This document shows, in pieces, positions 18,661-27,800 of a stretch of DNA of 64,000 bases. The number at the start of each line of letters is the position of its first letter. The first letter of the stretch is position 1. The notes beneath the pieces are model-generated. The model was not told the DNA's origin and did no database searches. It was given only the letters and a program-made list of their open reading frames with translations. The position numbers were made by a program, and so were the translations under genes. This DNA comes from an uncultured Lachnospiraceae bacterium (GTDB lineage: Bacteria; Bacillota; Clostridia; Lachnospirales; Lachnospiraceae), in contig CANQVT010000004.1 in assembly GCA_947627365.1 (NCBI GenBank), forward strand, positions 1 to 64,000, given 5' to 3'.

Positions 18661-19893
18661 TTAGCTGATTGCGCAAGCCACCGCCGCGCGGGTCGCGTTG
18701 TACGCGTTGTAGTAGTAGACGTAGCCGCCCGCGTACACGTACCACGTGTTGATCGCGCTGCCGCGGTACGCCGACCGCAAGCGGACGGTCTGCGCGCTCT
18801 GGTGGTTCTCGATCGCGAACGTCTTGTACTCCTCGTATGTGGTCGGATGATACTCAGCAGGCGACGACAGGCCGAGTGCGCGCTTCCAGTACGTCCACGC
18901 TTCCCCTTCTTTGCCTGCCAGCTGCGGCTTCGCATACATCTGCTCCAGGGACGGCAGGAAGAACGTGTCGTAGGTGTCCTCCGTGCCCGCGTCGCTGGTG
19001 CCGCCGTCCGAGACCGTGTTCAGCGCCGTCGTGACCTTGATCGGCGTCAGGATGCTCAGGAAGTCATCGCCGAAGCCCGTCATGAAGCCCGGCTTCGTTG
19101 CGAGCTGATCCGGGACGCGGTCGAACTTGTTCGTGGATTTCCACCACTGGCCGACGCCTGCTTTGCTGTTCAGCCACTGGCGGATCGCGCTCTGGCTCCA
19201 CCTGTTCGAGCCGTAGCCGATGCGGTGGATGCTGTTGATCTTGTCCTTGCCTGCCGGTACCAGCTGGCCGAGGTTCGTGCCGCCAGCTCCGGACGTCATC
19301 TTCACCGTCTCGATCGGCGTGGTGCTCGATCCGTCTGTATAGGTTGATACTGTCCACGCGGAGACGTCTGTGTCTGCGATCAGTTTCGGCAGGCACACCT
19401 GGCCGCCGACCGGCACCTGCTTCGTCAGCGTGAACTGGTAGGTGCCCTCTGTCGCCTTGCTCCATGTGGTCACGATCTCGACGTTGTAGGTGCCCGGCTC
19501 CATCGGGCTCTCCTCCACCACGTAGGCCGCCTCGTGCGCGTCGAACATGACGCCGTACAGCGTCGCGTAGTGCATCTGCAGGAACATTCCCGGCACCTTC
19601 TCGCCGCCCTTGTGCTCCACCTCGCCGAAGTGGACGATGTCGAACGGGCACTCGTAGCTCTGGCCGGTCGTGGTGTCCTTCCACGGCACGACGATCTGGT
19701 CGCCGATGTTGAAGACTTTCTCAGCCTTCCCGGAGCGCACGATGTTGCGGATCTCGTTCAGGTCTCCCATCTCGCCCACGTTGACGCCCACCTGCACGCC
19801 CATCAGTGTGTTCATGGTCTTCATCTCTTTCAGGATCTCCTGGCCCGTCTTGTCCAGAAGGATCGGTTCTGTCACTTTGCTCATAGTTTTCAA
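18661..19893 (-). CDS. DGR variable target protein, probable phage receptor-binding protein
   Basis: C-terminal VR; KIN.IHRIGYGSNRWSQSAIRQWLNS region typical of DUF6273/C-type-lectin-like targets. Confidence 0.88.
   Translation of the reverse strand: MKTMSKVTEPILLDKTGQEILKEMKTMNTLMGVQVGVNVGEMGDLNEIRNIVRSGKAEKVFNIGDQIVVPWKDTTTGQSYECPFDIVHFGEVEHKGGEKVPGMFLQMHYATLYGVMFDAHEAAYVVEESPMEPGTYNVEIVTTWSKATEGTYQFTLTKQVPVGGQVCLPKLIADTDVSAWTVSTYTDGSSTTPIETVKMTSGAGGTNLGQLVPAGKDKINSIHRIGYGSNRWSQSAIRQWLNSKAGVGQWWKSTNKFDRVPDQLATKPGFMTGFGDDFLSILTPIKVTTALNTVSDGGTSDAGTEDTYDTFFLPSLEQMYAKPQLAGKEGEAWTYWKRALGLSSPAEYHPTTYEEYKTFAIENHQSAQTVRLRSAYRGSAINTWYVYAGGYVYYYNAYNATRAAVACAIS
18678..18796 (-). repeat. DGR variable repeat (VR)
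   Basis: Aligns to TR at constant offset +629; encodes TVRLRSAYRGSAINTWYVYAGGYVYYYNAYNATRAAV. Confidence 0.96.
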
Positions 19894-20090
19894 TCCTCTC
19901 TTTCAAATGTCATGCACAGCTTGCCGTCTTCGACGGTCAGGCCATTGTCGTCGTACAGCTGCTTCAGCGCTGCGTCGTTTCCGAGGAACGCGCGGAACTT
20001 CTCGTTCCAGTTCTCGTAGAAGTCGTTCGTCTGCGCCGTGAAGCCTTCCATTTCCAGGCTGAACTCCGGCGTGACGCTCAGTTTTGCCAT
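19890..20090 (-). CDS. small tail-region protein
   Basis: 66-aa ORF with ATGA-type overlap to target gene. Confidence 0.6.
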   Translation of the reverse strand: MAKLSVTPEFSLEMEGFTAQTNDFYENWNEKFRAFLGNDAALKQLYDDNGLTVEDGKLCMTFERED

Positions 20091-20104
20091 GTCGTTCCCC
20101 TCCT

Positions 20105-20479
20105 TTACTCGTAGTAGTTCCGGATGCGGTAGGTCTCTTCGATGTCGTCCTTCGTCTTCGGCAGGAAGTTCAGGATGCAGATCAGATCCCCGTCGCTGTC
20201 GATCAGCGCCATCTCGCTGATCGCCTGGCCCACGAACTCATTCTCGGCCAGCACGAGCGCGTATTCGTAGCAGAAGTCGTTGACCGGCTCCGCCGCTGTG
20301 TACGGCCTCCGCACGATCTCCGCGTTCAGCTTCGTCGCTGCCACTGATGGTTCACGGATGCCGGATCCGCTCATGCCCCCGGTTCCGAGAGCGATCTGCT
20401 TCACCGTGGCGATCCGCCCGGTCGAGTGTGTTGCCTGTGCAAGCTTCTGTCTGTGCTTGCTGGTGATGACAAACTTCAT
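20105..20479 (-). CDS. Phage tail-collar fibre-type protein
   Basis: LAQATHSTGRIATVKQIALGTGG and FCYEYALVLAENEFVGQAISEMALIDSDGDLI. Confidence 0.7.
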   Translation of the reverse strand: MKFVITSKHRQKLAQATHSTGRIATVKQIALGTGGMSGSGIREPSVAATKLNAEIVRRPYTAAEPVNDFCYEYALVLAENEFVGQAISEMALIDSDGDLICILNFLPKTKDDIEETYRIRNYYE

Positions 20480-20511
20480 GATCTTGTCCTCCTTTATTTT
20501 TTGCTGGCCTT

Positions 20512-21627
20512 TTACGGCCAGGTGTTGCCGATCAGCATCTCCACGTGCCCGGCCTGCTGGTTCAGGAGCTGCGTGCCGTCCAGCAGCTTGCTGCCGTCCA
20601 GCTTCTTGCACCTCCAGAAGTTCGCCGCATACGCGACAGACTGAACCGGCTCCGCGGTGATCTCCTTCACCGGCTCCGTCAGGTAGTCAGCGAACAGTTC
20701 CGCCGCCGCTGTGAGCTGTGTCCGCTTCAGGTAGTCCACGAACAGTTCCACGCGGCCGGGGTGGCTGTACAGCTTCCGGCTGCCGTCCAGCAGCCGCTTC
20801 CCGTCCAGCCTGCGCACGCCCTGGTAGAAGGTAGCCGCGCCGACCGTGTCTTTGTGCGGGTCTGCGCGCGTTGTCGTCCGGATCCGCGCCCGGTAGGTGG
20901 TGTCGAGCTTCATGTCCTCGACCACGTCCAGCTTCGTGTGCACCTTGATCAGGTAGTCCGTCAGGGCTTCCACCTTGCCCGCGGCACCGTCCAGGAGCTT
21001 GCTGCCGTCCAGCAGCTTGCCGCCGTTCAGCTTGCGGCCCCCGCTGTAGAAGATCGACGCGGCCATCATCTCGTAGAGCGCGGCGATCCTGTGCTTCGTC
21101 CGGACCTCTGCGTGGTAGATCCGGAGATAGTTGTCCAGGCTCTCCGGCTCCTTCCAGAAGCGCACCTCGCGCACCACGTTCTCCATCGCGGTCGGCACTT
21201 CGTTGGCGATGTCCTCGTCGATGATGATGCAGAACTCCGCCCAGCGCTCCGTCTCGCCCGTCAGCTCCGGGATCCACACATGGTCCACGTTATCGTAGCC
21301 GAGCGCGTTGACGGCCAGGATGATGCCGTCGCTCGTGCCGCCCATGCTCATTACTTCGTCATACATAGCGATCCGGCCGCGGAAGGTGTCGTTCGCCTCC
21401 CCGCTGTACTGCACGAGCCCGCGGTCCTCGCCGTGGTACCGCAGCATGATGTCGCTGCATGTGGCGATCGTGGTCTCGTCCCGCGCCCGCTCCATGTCGC
21501 TCAGGCACTCGTCGAACCATGCGCCCATGACGTGCGCGAAGATCCACCACTGGTTGATCCCCTTCTTCACTCTCTTGAAGAACGAGGGCAGCAGGTACCA
21601 GATATAGTCACGGAAAAACTCAAACAT
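20512..21627 (-). CDS. Baseplate/tail protein downstream of gpJ (Mu gp48 position)
   Basis: Position after baseplate J; repeated F(Y)xGxRKLxGxKLLDG motifs. Confidence 0.6.
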   Translation of the reverse strand: MFEFFRDYIWYLLPSFFKRVKKGINQWWIFAHVMGAWFDECLSDMERARDETTIATCSDIMLRYHGEDRGLVQYSGEANDTFRGRIAMYDEVMSMGGTSDGIILAVNALGYDNVDHVWIPELTGETERWAEFCIIIDEDIANEVPTAMENVVREVRFWKEPESLDNYLRIYHAEVRTKHRIAALYEMMAASIFYSGGRKLNGGKLLDGSKLLDGAAGKVEALTDYLIKVHTKLDVVEDMKLDTTYRARIRTTTRADPHKDTVGAATFYQGVRRLDGKRLLDGSRKLYSHPGRVELFVDYLKRTQLTAAAELFADYLTEPVKEITAEPVQSVAYAANFWRCKKLDGSKLLDGTQLLNQQAGHVEMLIGNTWP

Positions 21628-21640
21628 GACGCCGCCCTCC

Positions 21641-22774
21641 TTATGTTATGTTCTGCACCGTGACGGTCAGGTCGCCGAGCACGATCGCGACGTCCGTGCC
21701 CTCCTCGATGTCGTCCTCCGGTGAGTTGATCCGGCACTTGCGGTACCGGTCGAGACCGTTGGACAGTGCCGCGCGGATCGCGTCCAGGTAGAGCGTGTTC
21801 AGCTCCGCACGGTTCGCCACGGCCATCATGTCACGGATCAGCGCCTCGGCCTGCTCTTGGTATCCGGACGTCGAGACGCCCTTCTCGATGAAGATGTCCA
21901 CGCTGATGTCAACCTTCTGCGGCACGCTGCTCTTCACGAGCATGTCCCCGTAGCTCCCCAGCATCGGCGAGATCGCGTCCGCCACCTGCTGGAGCAGCTG
22001 CTTGCTCGCCTCCCCGGATGCGCCGGTCACGATGACGTCCCACGTGCCCTGCCCGCGCGGGTGCTGGCTGTCCACGTATGCCACGCGCACGCCCGGCACG
22101 TTCTCCGCGACGCTCTTGATCTTGGCGTCGATGTTCCGGACGGCGTTCTCGGCGCGGCTGTTCAGGCACCGGCTCCGCAGGGAATCCAGGCTCTCCTGAG
22201 AGCTGCCCTCTTCCGTCATCCAGCCCTCCTCGTTCGTCACGCGGCTGTAGCCCTCGATGTGCACCATCGTGTTGTTGATCCTGCCCGCGGCCACGTTGTA
22301 GACCTCCCCGGCCTCCTCGGCCTGCACGAGGATCTTCTGCGTCGCTGTCCCCTCCGGGATCGTCTGCTCTTCCTTCGCGTAGTACCGCAGGTAGTTCCCG
22401 TATGCGTCCGCGTCTGTCCGGAACGGGTGCCCCTTCGCGATCTTGGCCGCCCTGGTGGCGTCCGACCGGTACACCGTGACGTAGCCCTCCGTCTTCGTGC
22501 CTTCCTTGCGGGTCTTGCTGAAGTCCGCCGCGCGGATCTCCACGTATTCGTCCGGGCAGTGCGCCATGAACGCCGAGTTGATCAGGTCCACGGCCGTCTC
22601 TTTGATCTGTATGCCGATGTGGATCGCGATGCGCAGAAGCGTGTAGAAGATCCCGCCCTTGCTGAAGTTGGTCACGATGAAGCCCCTGTCCCGCAGCTCC
22701 TGGATCTGCTCCTCCATCGCCTCGTCCTCTGTCGGCACCTGGATGATCTGGTCCATTACCTCCTGCTCTATCAT
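21641..22774 (-). CDS. Baseplate J-like protein (Mu gp47)
   Basis: ARAGHPF-type and ENVPGVRVAYVDSQHPRGQGTWDVIV; position. Confidence 0.85.
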   Translation of the reverse strand: MIEQEVMDQIIQVPTEDEAMEEQIQELRDRGFIVTNFSKGGIFYTLLRIAIHIGIQIKETAVDLINSAFMAHCPDEYVEIRAADFSKTRKEGTKTEGYVTVYRSDATRAAKIAKGHPFRTDADAYGNYLRYYAKEEQTIPEGTATQKILVQAEEAGEVYNVAAGRINNTMVHIEGYSRVTNEEGWMTEEGSSQESLDSLRSRCLNSRAENAVRNIDAKIKSVAENVPGVRVAYVDSQHPRGQGTWDVIVTGASGEASKQLLQQVADAISPMLGSYGDMLVKSSVPQKVDISVDIFIEKGVSTSGYQEQAEALIRDMMAVANRAELNTLYLDAIRAALSNGLDRYRKCRINSPEDDIEEGTDVAIVLGDLTVTVQNIT

Positions 22775-23202
22775 TCGATCACCACCTCCGTGTCATTTAC
22801 TCTAATATCAATGTTGCGTTCGTCCGTCTCGTCCACCTTCGAGAAGCTGATGTGCAGCTCCCGCTCCCCCTTCGTGTTCGGCGGATCCAGGACGGTCTTG
22901 ATGCTGCTCGGCTCGATGAAGTCGCGCTTCGTCAGCTTCTCGCGCACCCTTGCGTAGACGTCCTCCTGGAGCTGTTCGCCGTCCGTGTCGTTCGCGAAGT
23001 CCAGCAGGCCGAAGCCATACGACCAGCGCCCCTCTTCATCCTCGTGCAGAAGCTCGCCCTCCTGCTCCAGGCTCTCGGCGAGGATGTCCTGGAACCAGCA
23101 GTCGTCCCCGCTCACGGTCTGGATGTTCCCCTCACTGTCCACGACCGGCTGCCCGTTGCGGTCCAGCCTGATGTCCGTGTCGTCCAGCCCTGTCAGCCTC
23201 AT
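22771..23202 (-). CDS. Baseplate wedge-type protein (DUF2634/gp46-like)
   Basis: DDCWFQDILAESLEQEGELLHEDEEGRWSYGFGLLDF. Confidence 0.65.
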   Translation of the reverse strand: MRLTGLDDTDIRLDRNGQPVVDSEGNIQTVSGDDCWFQDILAESLEQEGELLHEDEEGRWSYGFGLLDFANDTDGEQLQEDVYARVREKLTKRDFIEPSSIKTVLDPPNTKGERELHISFSKVDETDERNIDIRVNDTEVVIE

Positions 23203-23492
23203 GCTTCACACCTCCCCACGATGTAGGGATGCAGCTGTCCGTAGAGGAGCAGCACGCAGACCGTGTCGCCCACCGCCAGCGCGAGCCCGCTCTTCACCTC
23301 CGGGATCTCCGGGACCGTCTCGTCGATCTGGCCGTTGCAGTCCAGGATCCGCAGCCGGTACACTCCACCGGCCACGGCCTCCTTCGTCTGTGTGATGACC
23401 GCCTGCGCCGCTGCTGGCAGCCGCAGGTGCGGGTATGCCGTCTTGATCGTCTCGTCGATCTGTTTCCTCACATATTGCTGAAGATCAGCCAT
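23199..23492 (-). CDS. DUF2577-like baseplate protein
   Basis: GLALAVGDTVCVLLLYGQLHPYIVGRCEA. Confidence 0.55.
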   Translation of the reverse strand: MADLQQYVRKQIDETIKTAYPHLRLPAAAQAVITQTKEAVAGGVYRLRILDCNGQIDETVPEIPEVKSGLALAVGDTVCVLLLYGQLHPYIVGRCEA

Positions 23493-24243
23493 CCTCCGGC
23501 ACCTCCTTGAACTCTATGTACATATCGCAGAAGCCTGAACCGGACGACCGGATGACCACCTTCGTGATCTCCCCGACGCCGGTCAGCTTGTCGTGGTCGA
23601 TGATCACCACCTGCGAGTGATGGAGCCACGGCACGCTGATGACGTCCGCCGTCCACTTGTCGCCCTCCTTCTCCAGGTCGAGGATGTTGGAGCTGTCCAG
23701 CTCCACGACCTCCTCCTGCTCCGGGGCCGTGCCCCAGTAGAAGACGTCGCCCCAGTAGAAGAACTTCGTGTCTATGCCCCACGCGCTGTTCATCTGCTTG
23801 ATCGCCTCGCACGCGTCCTGCGTGTCCACGCTGAAGGTCGGCTTCGTGCTGTACTGTGTGTCCGCCAGTACGTACTTCTCGACGCCGCACAGCGTCAGGA
23901 TGTACCGCAAAACCTCCTGCGGGTGGCAGTCCAGGAACGTCGCCGTGATCTTCGTCGCCAGCAGCTTCACCATGTTGTCCCGGATCAGGATCTCCGTGCC
24001 GTTCTTCTCCCAGCTGCCGGTTCCTAAAAGCAGCTCGTCGTAGTCTTCCTCCATGCCCATCTCCACGAGGCAGTCCGAGACGTCCGCGCCGCTGATCACC
24101 TCCAGCACCTCGTCGTCCGGATAGATCCGGCAGCTGTCGCTGTGCGCCTCCTGGCTGCTGATGTATGTGACCGCGTAGCCGTCCGTCAGCTCCATCTCCG
24201 GCAGCGTCAGGATGAAGCTCGGCGCTGTGATCGGTTTGTCCAT
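23485..24243 (-). CDS. Baseplate hub/tail protein (XkdQ/gpD-like)
   Basis: Position and length; DAW.IDTKFFYWGDVFYWG. Confidence 0.6.
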   Translation of the reverse strand: MDKPITAPSFILTLPEMELTDGYAVTYISSQEAHSDSCRIYPDDEVLEVISGADVSDCLVEMGMEEDYDELLLGTGSWEKNGTEILIRDNMVKLLATKITATFLDCHPQEVLRYILTLCGVEKYVLADTQYSTKPTFSVDTQDACEAIKQMNSAWGIDTKFFYWGDVFYWGTAPEQEEVVELDSSNILDLEKEGDKWTADVISVPWLHHSQVVIIDHDKLTGVGEITKVVIRSSGSGFCDMYIEFKEVPEDG

Positions 24244-24873
24244 CTACTTCACCTTCACCTTCCCCGTGCTCTTCTTGGTCGTCTTGACGAGGCTCTTCGC
24301 TGCCTTCTTCGCCGCCTTCGTCTTCGTGCTGCTCTTCGCCTTCGCCGGTGACTTGGACGTGTTCTTCTTCGTCTTGCTCTTTTTGGCCGCCGCGGCCTTC
24401 TTCTTCGCTGCCGCCTTCTTCTTCGCGGCCTCCTTCGCCTTCTGCTTCTTGGTCTTGACGACCTTCACGGAACCGTAGATCGGGGCCACGAACGTCAGCG
24501 TCCCGCGGTACCAGCTCTCGCCGACGATCTCGGACGTCGTGAAGCTGTTGAAGTAGACCTCGGAGATCCCGCGCGCCGTGCATTGTGCCTCCGTGATCCG
24601 GTACTTCTTCTGTGTCTTCTGGCCGGTCGTCCGGAAGAGCCTCTGCACGTATTTGACCATCTCGGCGCGGTCGTAGGTCTTGTTCTCCTCGAACTTCATC
24701 TGGATGTCCACCGTGGCCGCCTGGTAGCCCTGCGGCACGTTCGCCTTGATGACCTTGCCCTTCTTGTCCTTCTTGTCCTCGATGATGCCCTCTTCCTTGA
24801 TGTCCACCGTCTCGACCGTTCCGGGCACCGTCTTCCCGGCCACCTTCAGGTAGTCGTCCTGTATGTAGATCAT
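24244..24873 (-). CDS. Baseplate protein with histone H1-like K/A-rich C-terminal tail
   Basis: C-terminus KKQKAKEAAKKKAAAKKKAAAAKKSKTKKNTSKSPAKAKSSTKTKAAKKAAKSLVKTTKKSTGKVKVK. Confidence 0.7.
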   Translation of the reverse strand: MIYIQDDYLKVAGKTVPGTVETVDIKEEGIIEDKKDKKGKVIKANVPQGYQAATVDIQMKFEENKTYDRAEMVKYVQRLFRTTGQKTQKKYRITEAQCTARGISEVYFNSFTTSEIVGESWYRGTLTFVAPIYGSVKVVKTKKQKAKEAAKKKAAAKKKAAAAKKSKTKKNTSKSPAKAKSSTKTKAAKKAAKSLVKTTKKSTGKVKVK

Positions 24874-24886
24874 GCCGTCCTCCTCC

Positions 24887-27800
24887 TTATGCGTAGGCCG
24901 GGTCGTTGTTGCCCTCGATCTGCTCGATCAGCTTGCGCAGCTTGTTCATGTCGTCGATGCTGCTCATGTCCACGTTCATCTCCAGCTTCTGCACCACGAT
25001 CTTCTTGCCGCTGTCCGTCGTCTCCTTCTTCTCGGAGCGCTCCCGGATCGTGCGCGCCGTGCCGCCGATGCTGGCCGTGTCGCCGCCGTTCTTCTTCTTT
25101 CCGCCGAAGATCGTCTCCGTCACGACCTCCCGCATCCTCGACCAGAGTGTGCTCAGCGGAAGGATCGCTTCATCGCCAGCCTCGCCGCCGACCATGCCCG
25201 TGCTGCCGTTCATGCCGAACAGTGTCGGCTGTGTCAGGATGCCGCCCTGTGCGTAGTACGCCACGGAGAAGTTCGGCACCTGCGCCGTCGCCTTGCCGCT
25301 TCCCACGGTGCTGTAGCTCACGTTCACGTGAGGCAGCCGCGGAGCCGGGACGGTAATCGTCATGTTCTGGAACGCCGCCCGGATCTGGTTCGCGATGTCC
25401 CTCGCCGCGTTCACGGCTCCGGAGCCCGCGGAGCGGATCCCGCTCGTCACGTCGTCCATCACCTTCGCGCCGTTCTGTGATGCCGAGGCTGTCCCGGCCG
25501 TCAGTCCTGCCAGGATGTCCTGCCCGGCGTTCGTTGCCGCCGTCTGTGCGCCGCCCGCGTTCGCGTCGATCGTGCTGGTCACGTTGTCCAGCAGGGTCGC
25601 CGCCGCGTTCGATGCGCCCTCTGTGTCTGTGCTCAGGCTGTCCAGGATCGTCTGCCCGGCAGTTGCGGCCGCCGCGCTTGCGCCCGGTGTCCCGGCCGTG
25701 ATGCCGTTCGTCAGCTCGTTCATGATGCTGTCCGCCGCAGTCGTCGCCCCGGTCGTGTCCGTGGTCAGGCTGTCCAGGATCGTCTGCCCGGCGTTCGATG
25801 CCGCCGCGCTCGCCTCCGGTGTCCCGGCCGTGATGCTGTTCATCAGCTCGTCCATGACGCTGTCCGCCGTGACGCTGGTGCCGTCCAGGTTGAACGAGCT
25901 CATGATGTCCGCCGCAGCGTCCTCTGCGCTCTGCTGTGCGCCCGGCGTCCCCGTCTCGATCGCGCTCGTCAGGTCGCCCAGCATCGCCGAAGCCGTCCCT
26001 GCCGGATCCGTGCTGTCCAGGTTGAACTGGCTCATGATGTCCGCCGCAGACTGCGCGGCCGTCGCCTGTGCGCCCGGCGTTGCCGTCTCGACGCCTGCGA
26101 TCAGTGCGTTGATCGCGTCCTCGCCCTGCTGCTGCATCGCTGCCGGATCCGTCGTCGCCACCGTGGTCACGGTCTGCGTCGTCGTGACTGCCGACGGGGC
26201 TGTCGCCGGTGCAGGCGGCCCCGCGGGCTCGTCGTACACCACGCCGCCCTCCACGGTCTCGGCGCCGTCGTCGCCCTTGAACCAGCCGACGAAGTCATCC
26301 CACAAGCCCTTCACGCTGTCCACGAGGGAAGTGAAGCCCTTCATGAAGCCGTCCTTGATGCCGTTCACCAGGTCGCCGCCCAGGCCGAGCCAGTCGATGT
26401 CCATGATCGCGTCGCCGATCTGCCCGAACATGTCCGGGATCATGCCCAGCACCGCGGGGATCGCGGTGATCAGTCCGGTCAGCAGCTGTCCGATCAGCGA
26501 GATGCCGCTGCTGATCAGCGTCGGTGCCATTGAAGCGATGCCCTGCACCAGCATCGGCACCAGCTGGATCGCTGCCGTGATGATCCGCGGGATCGCTGAG
26601 AGCAGCCCTTGCAGGATCATGACGATCAGCGAGATGCCCGTCTGGAGAAGCGACGGAAGGTTCTGCGCGATGCCCTGGATGAACATGGTCAGCAGCGTGA
26701 TGCCCGTCTGAAGAAGCGCTGGCAGGTTCTGAAGGATCCCGTCGAGCAGCTGGAGCAGGAGCGTGACGCCCATCTGTACCAGCTGAGGCAGGAGCGTGAC
26801 CAGCCCGGAGATCAGCGTGTTGATCAGTGACATGCCAGTCTGAAGGATCGCGGGCAGGTTCTGAAGGATCCCCGTCAGGAGCTGCGTCAGGAGCGTGACG
26901 CCCGCCTGCATGATCGTCGGGAGCATCTGTGCGAGCCCGGTCACGATCATCTGCACGAGCGAGACGCCCGCCGCGAGCAGTGACGGCAATCCGTTTATGA
27001 TTGTCATTAGCAGGTTGAGCAGGATGTCCAGCCCCGACGAGATCAGCTCCGGCAGGTTCTCTCCGATGCCCTGCACGATGCTCGTGATCAGGTCGAGCCC
27101 GAACTGTAGGAACTCCGGCAGGTGCTCGGAGATGCCGGACAGCACGTCGCTGATCAGCGGCACGACCGCCTTGAAGATCTTGTCGAAGATCCCGCCCAGC
27201 TGCTCGATGTCCCCGCCGCACGCCTTGAAGATGCCGATCAGCGCCATGACGGCGATCAGCACCCATCCGAAGGGTGACGACAGCAGCGCCCCGGACAGGC
27301 CGCCCGTCGCCGTCCTGGCGAGGTTGAGCGCCGTCCTCAGTCCGCCCAGTGCCTTGCCGATCGTCCCGATCAGCGCGATGCCGGTGCCCGCCACGATCAG
27401 GAAGATGCCCAGCATCGCCACGATCCGCATGATCGTCCCGACCGTCTCCTGGTTGTTCGCCACCCAGTCGGAGCCCTTCTTCACCAGGTTGGTGATCGAG
27501 GTCAGCGCCGCGTTCGTCATCGGCAGCAGCCCCTGGCCCAGCTCCTCGGTCGCGTTGTGGAGCTCCTGCTTCAGCACCTCGAACTTGCCCTGCGGCGTGT
27601 CGTTGATCGCCTTCGCCATCTGCTCCGTCGTCTCCGTGCCTCCGGCCATCGAGGTCTGAAGGTCGTCTATTCCTGTTTTTAATTGGTCGGTGTTGTTGTA
27701 CAGCAGGTCGATCAGCGCGATCGCCTCGTCCGTGCCGAACGCCTCCTTCAGCTCCTTCTTCTCCATCGCGTCGATCGTGTCGCCGTACTTGCCCCGCAGG

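Noticed and set aside
18661-18935. N-terminal extension of the 18183-18935 ORF (Arg-rich)
   Set aside because: Out-of-frame reading through VR; avd more likely starts at 18611 with a proper SD.
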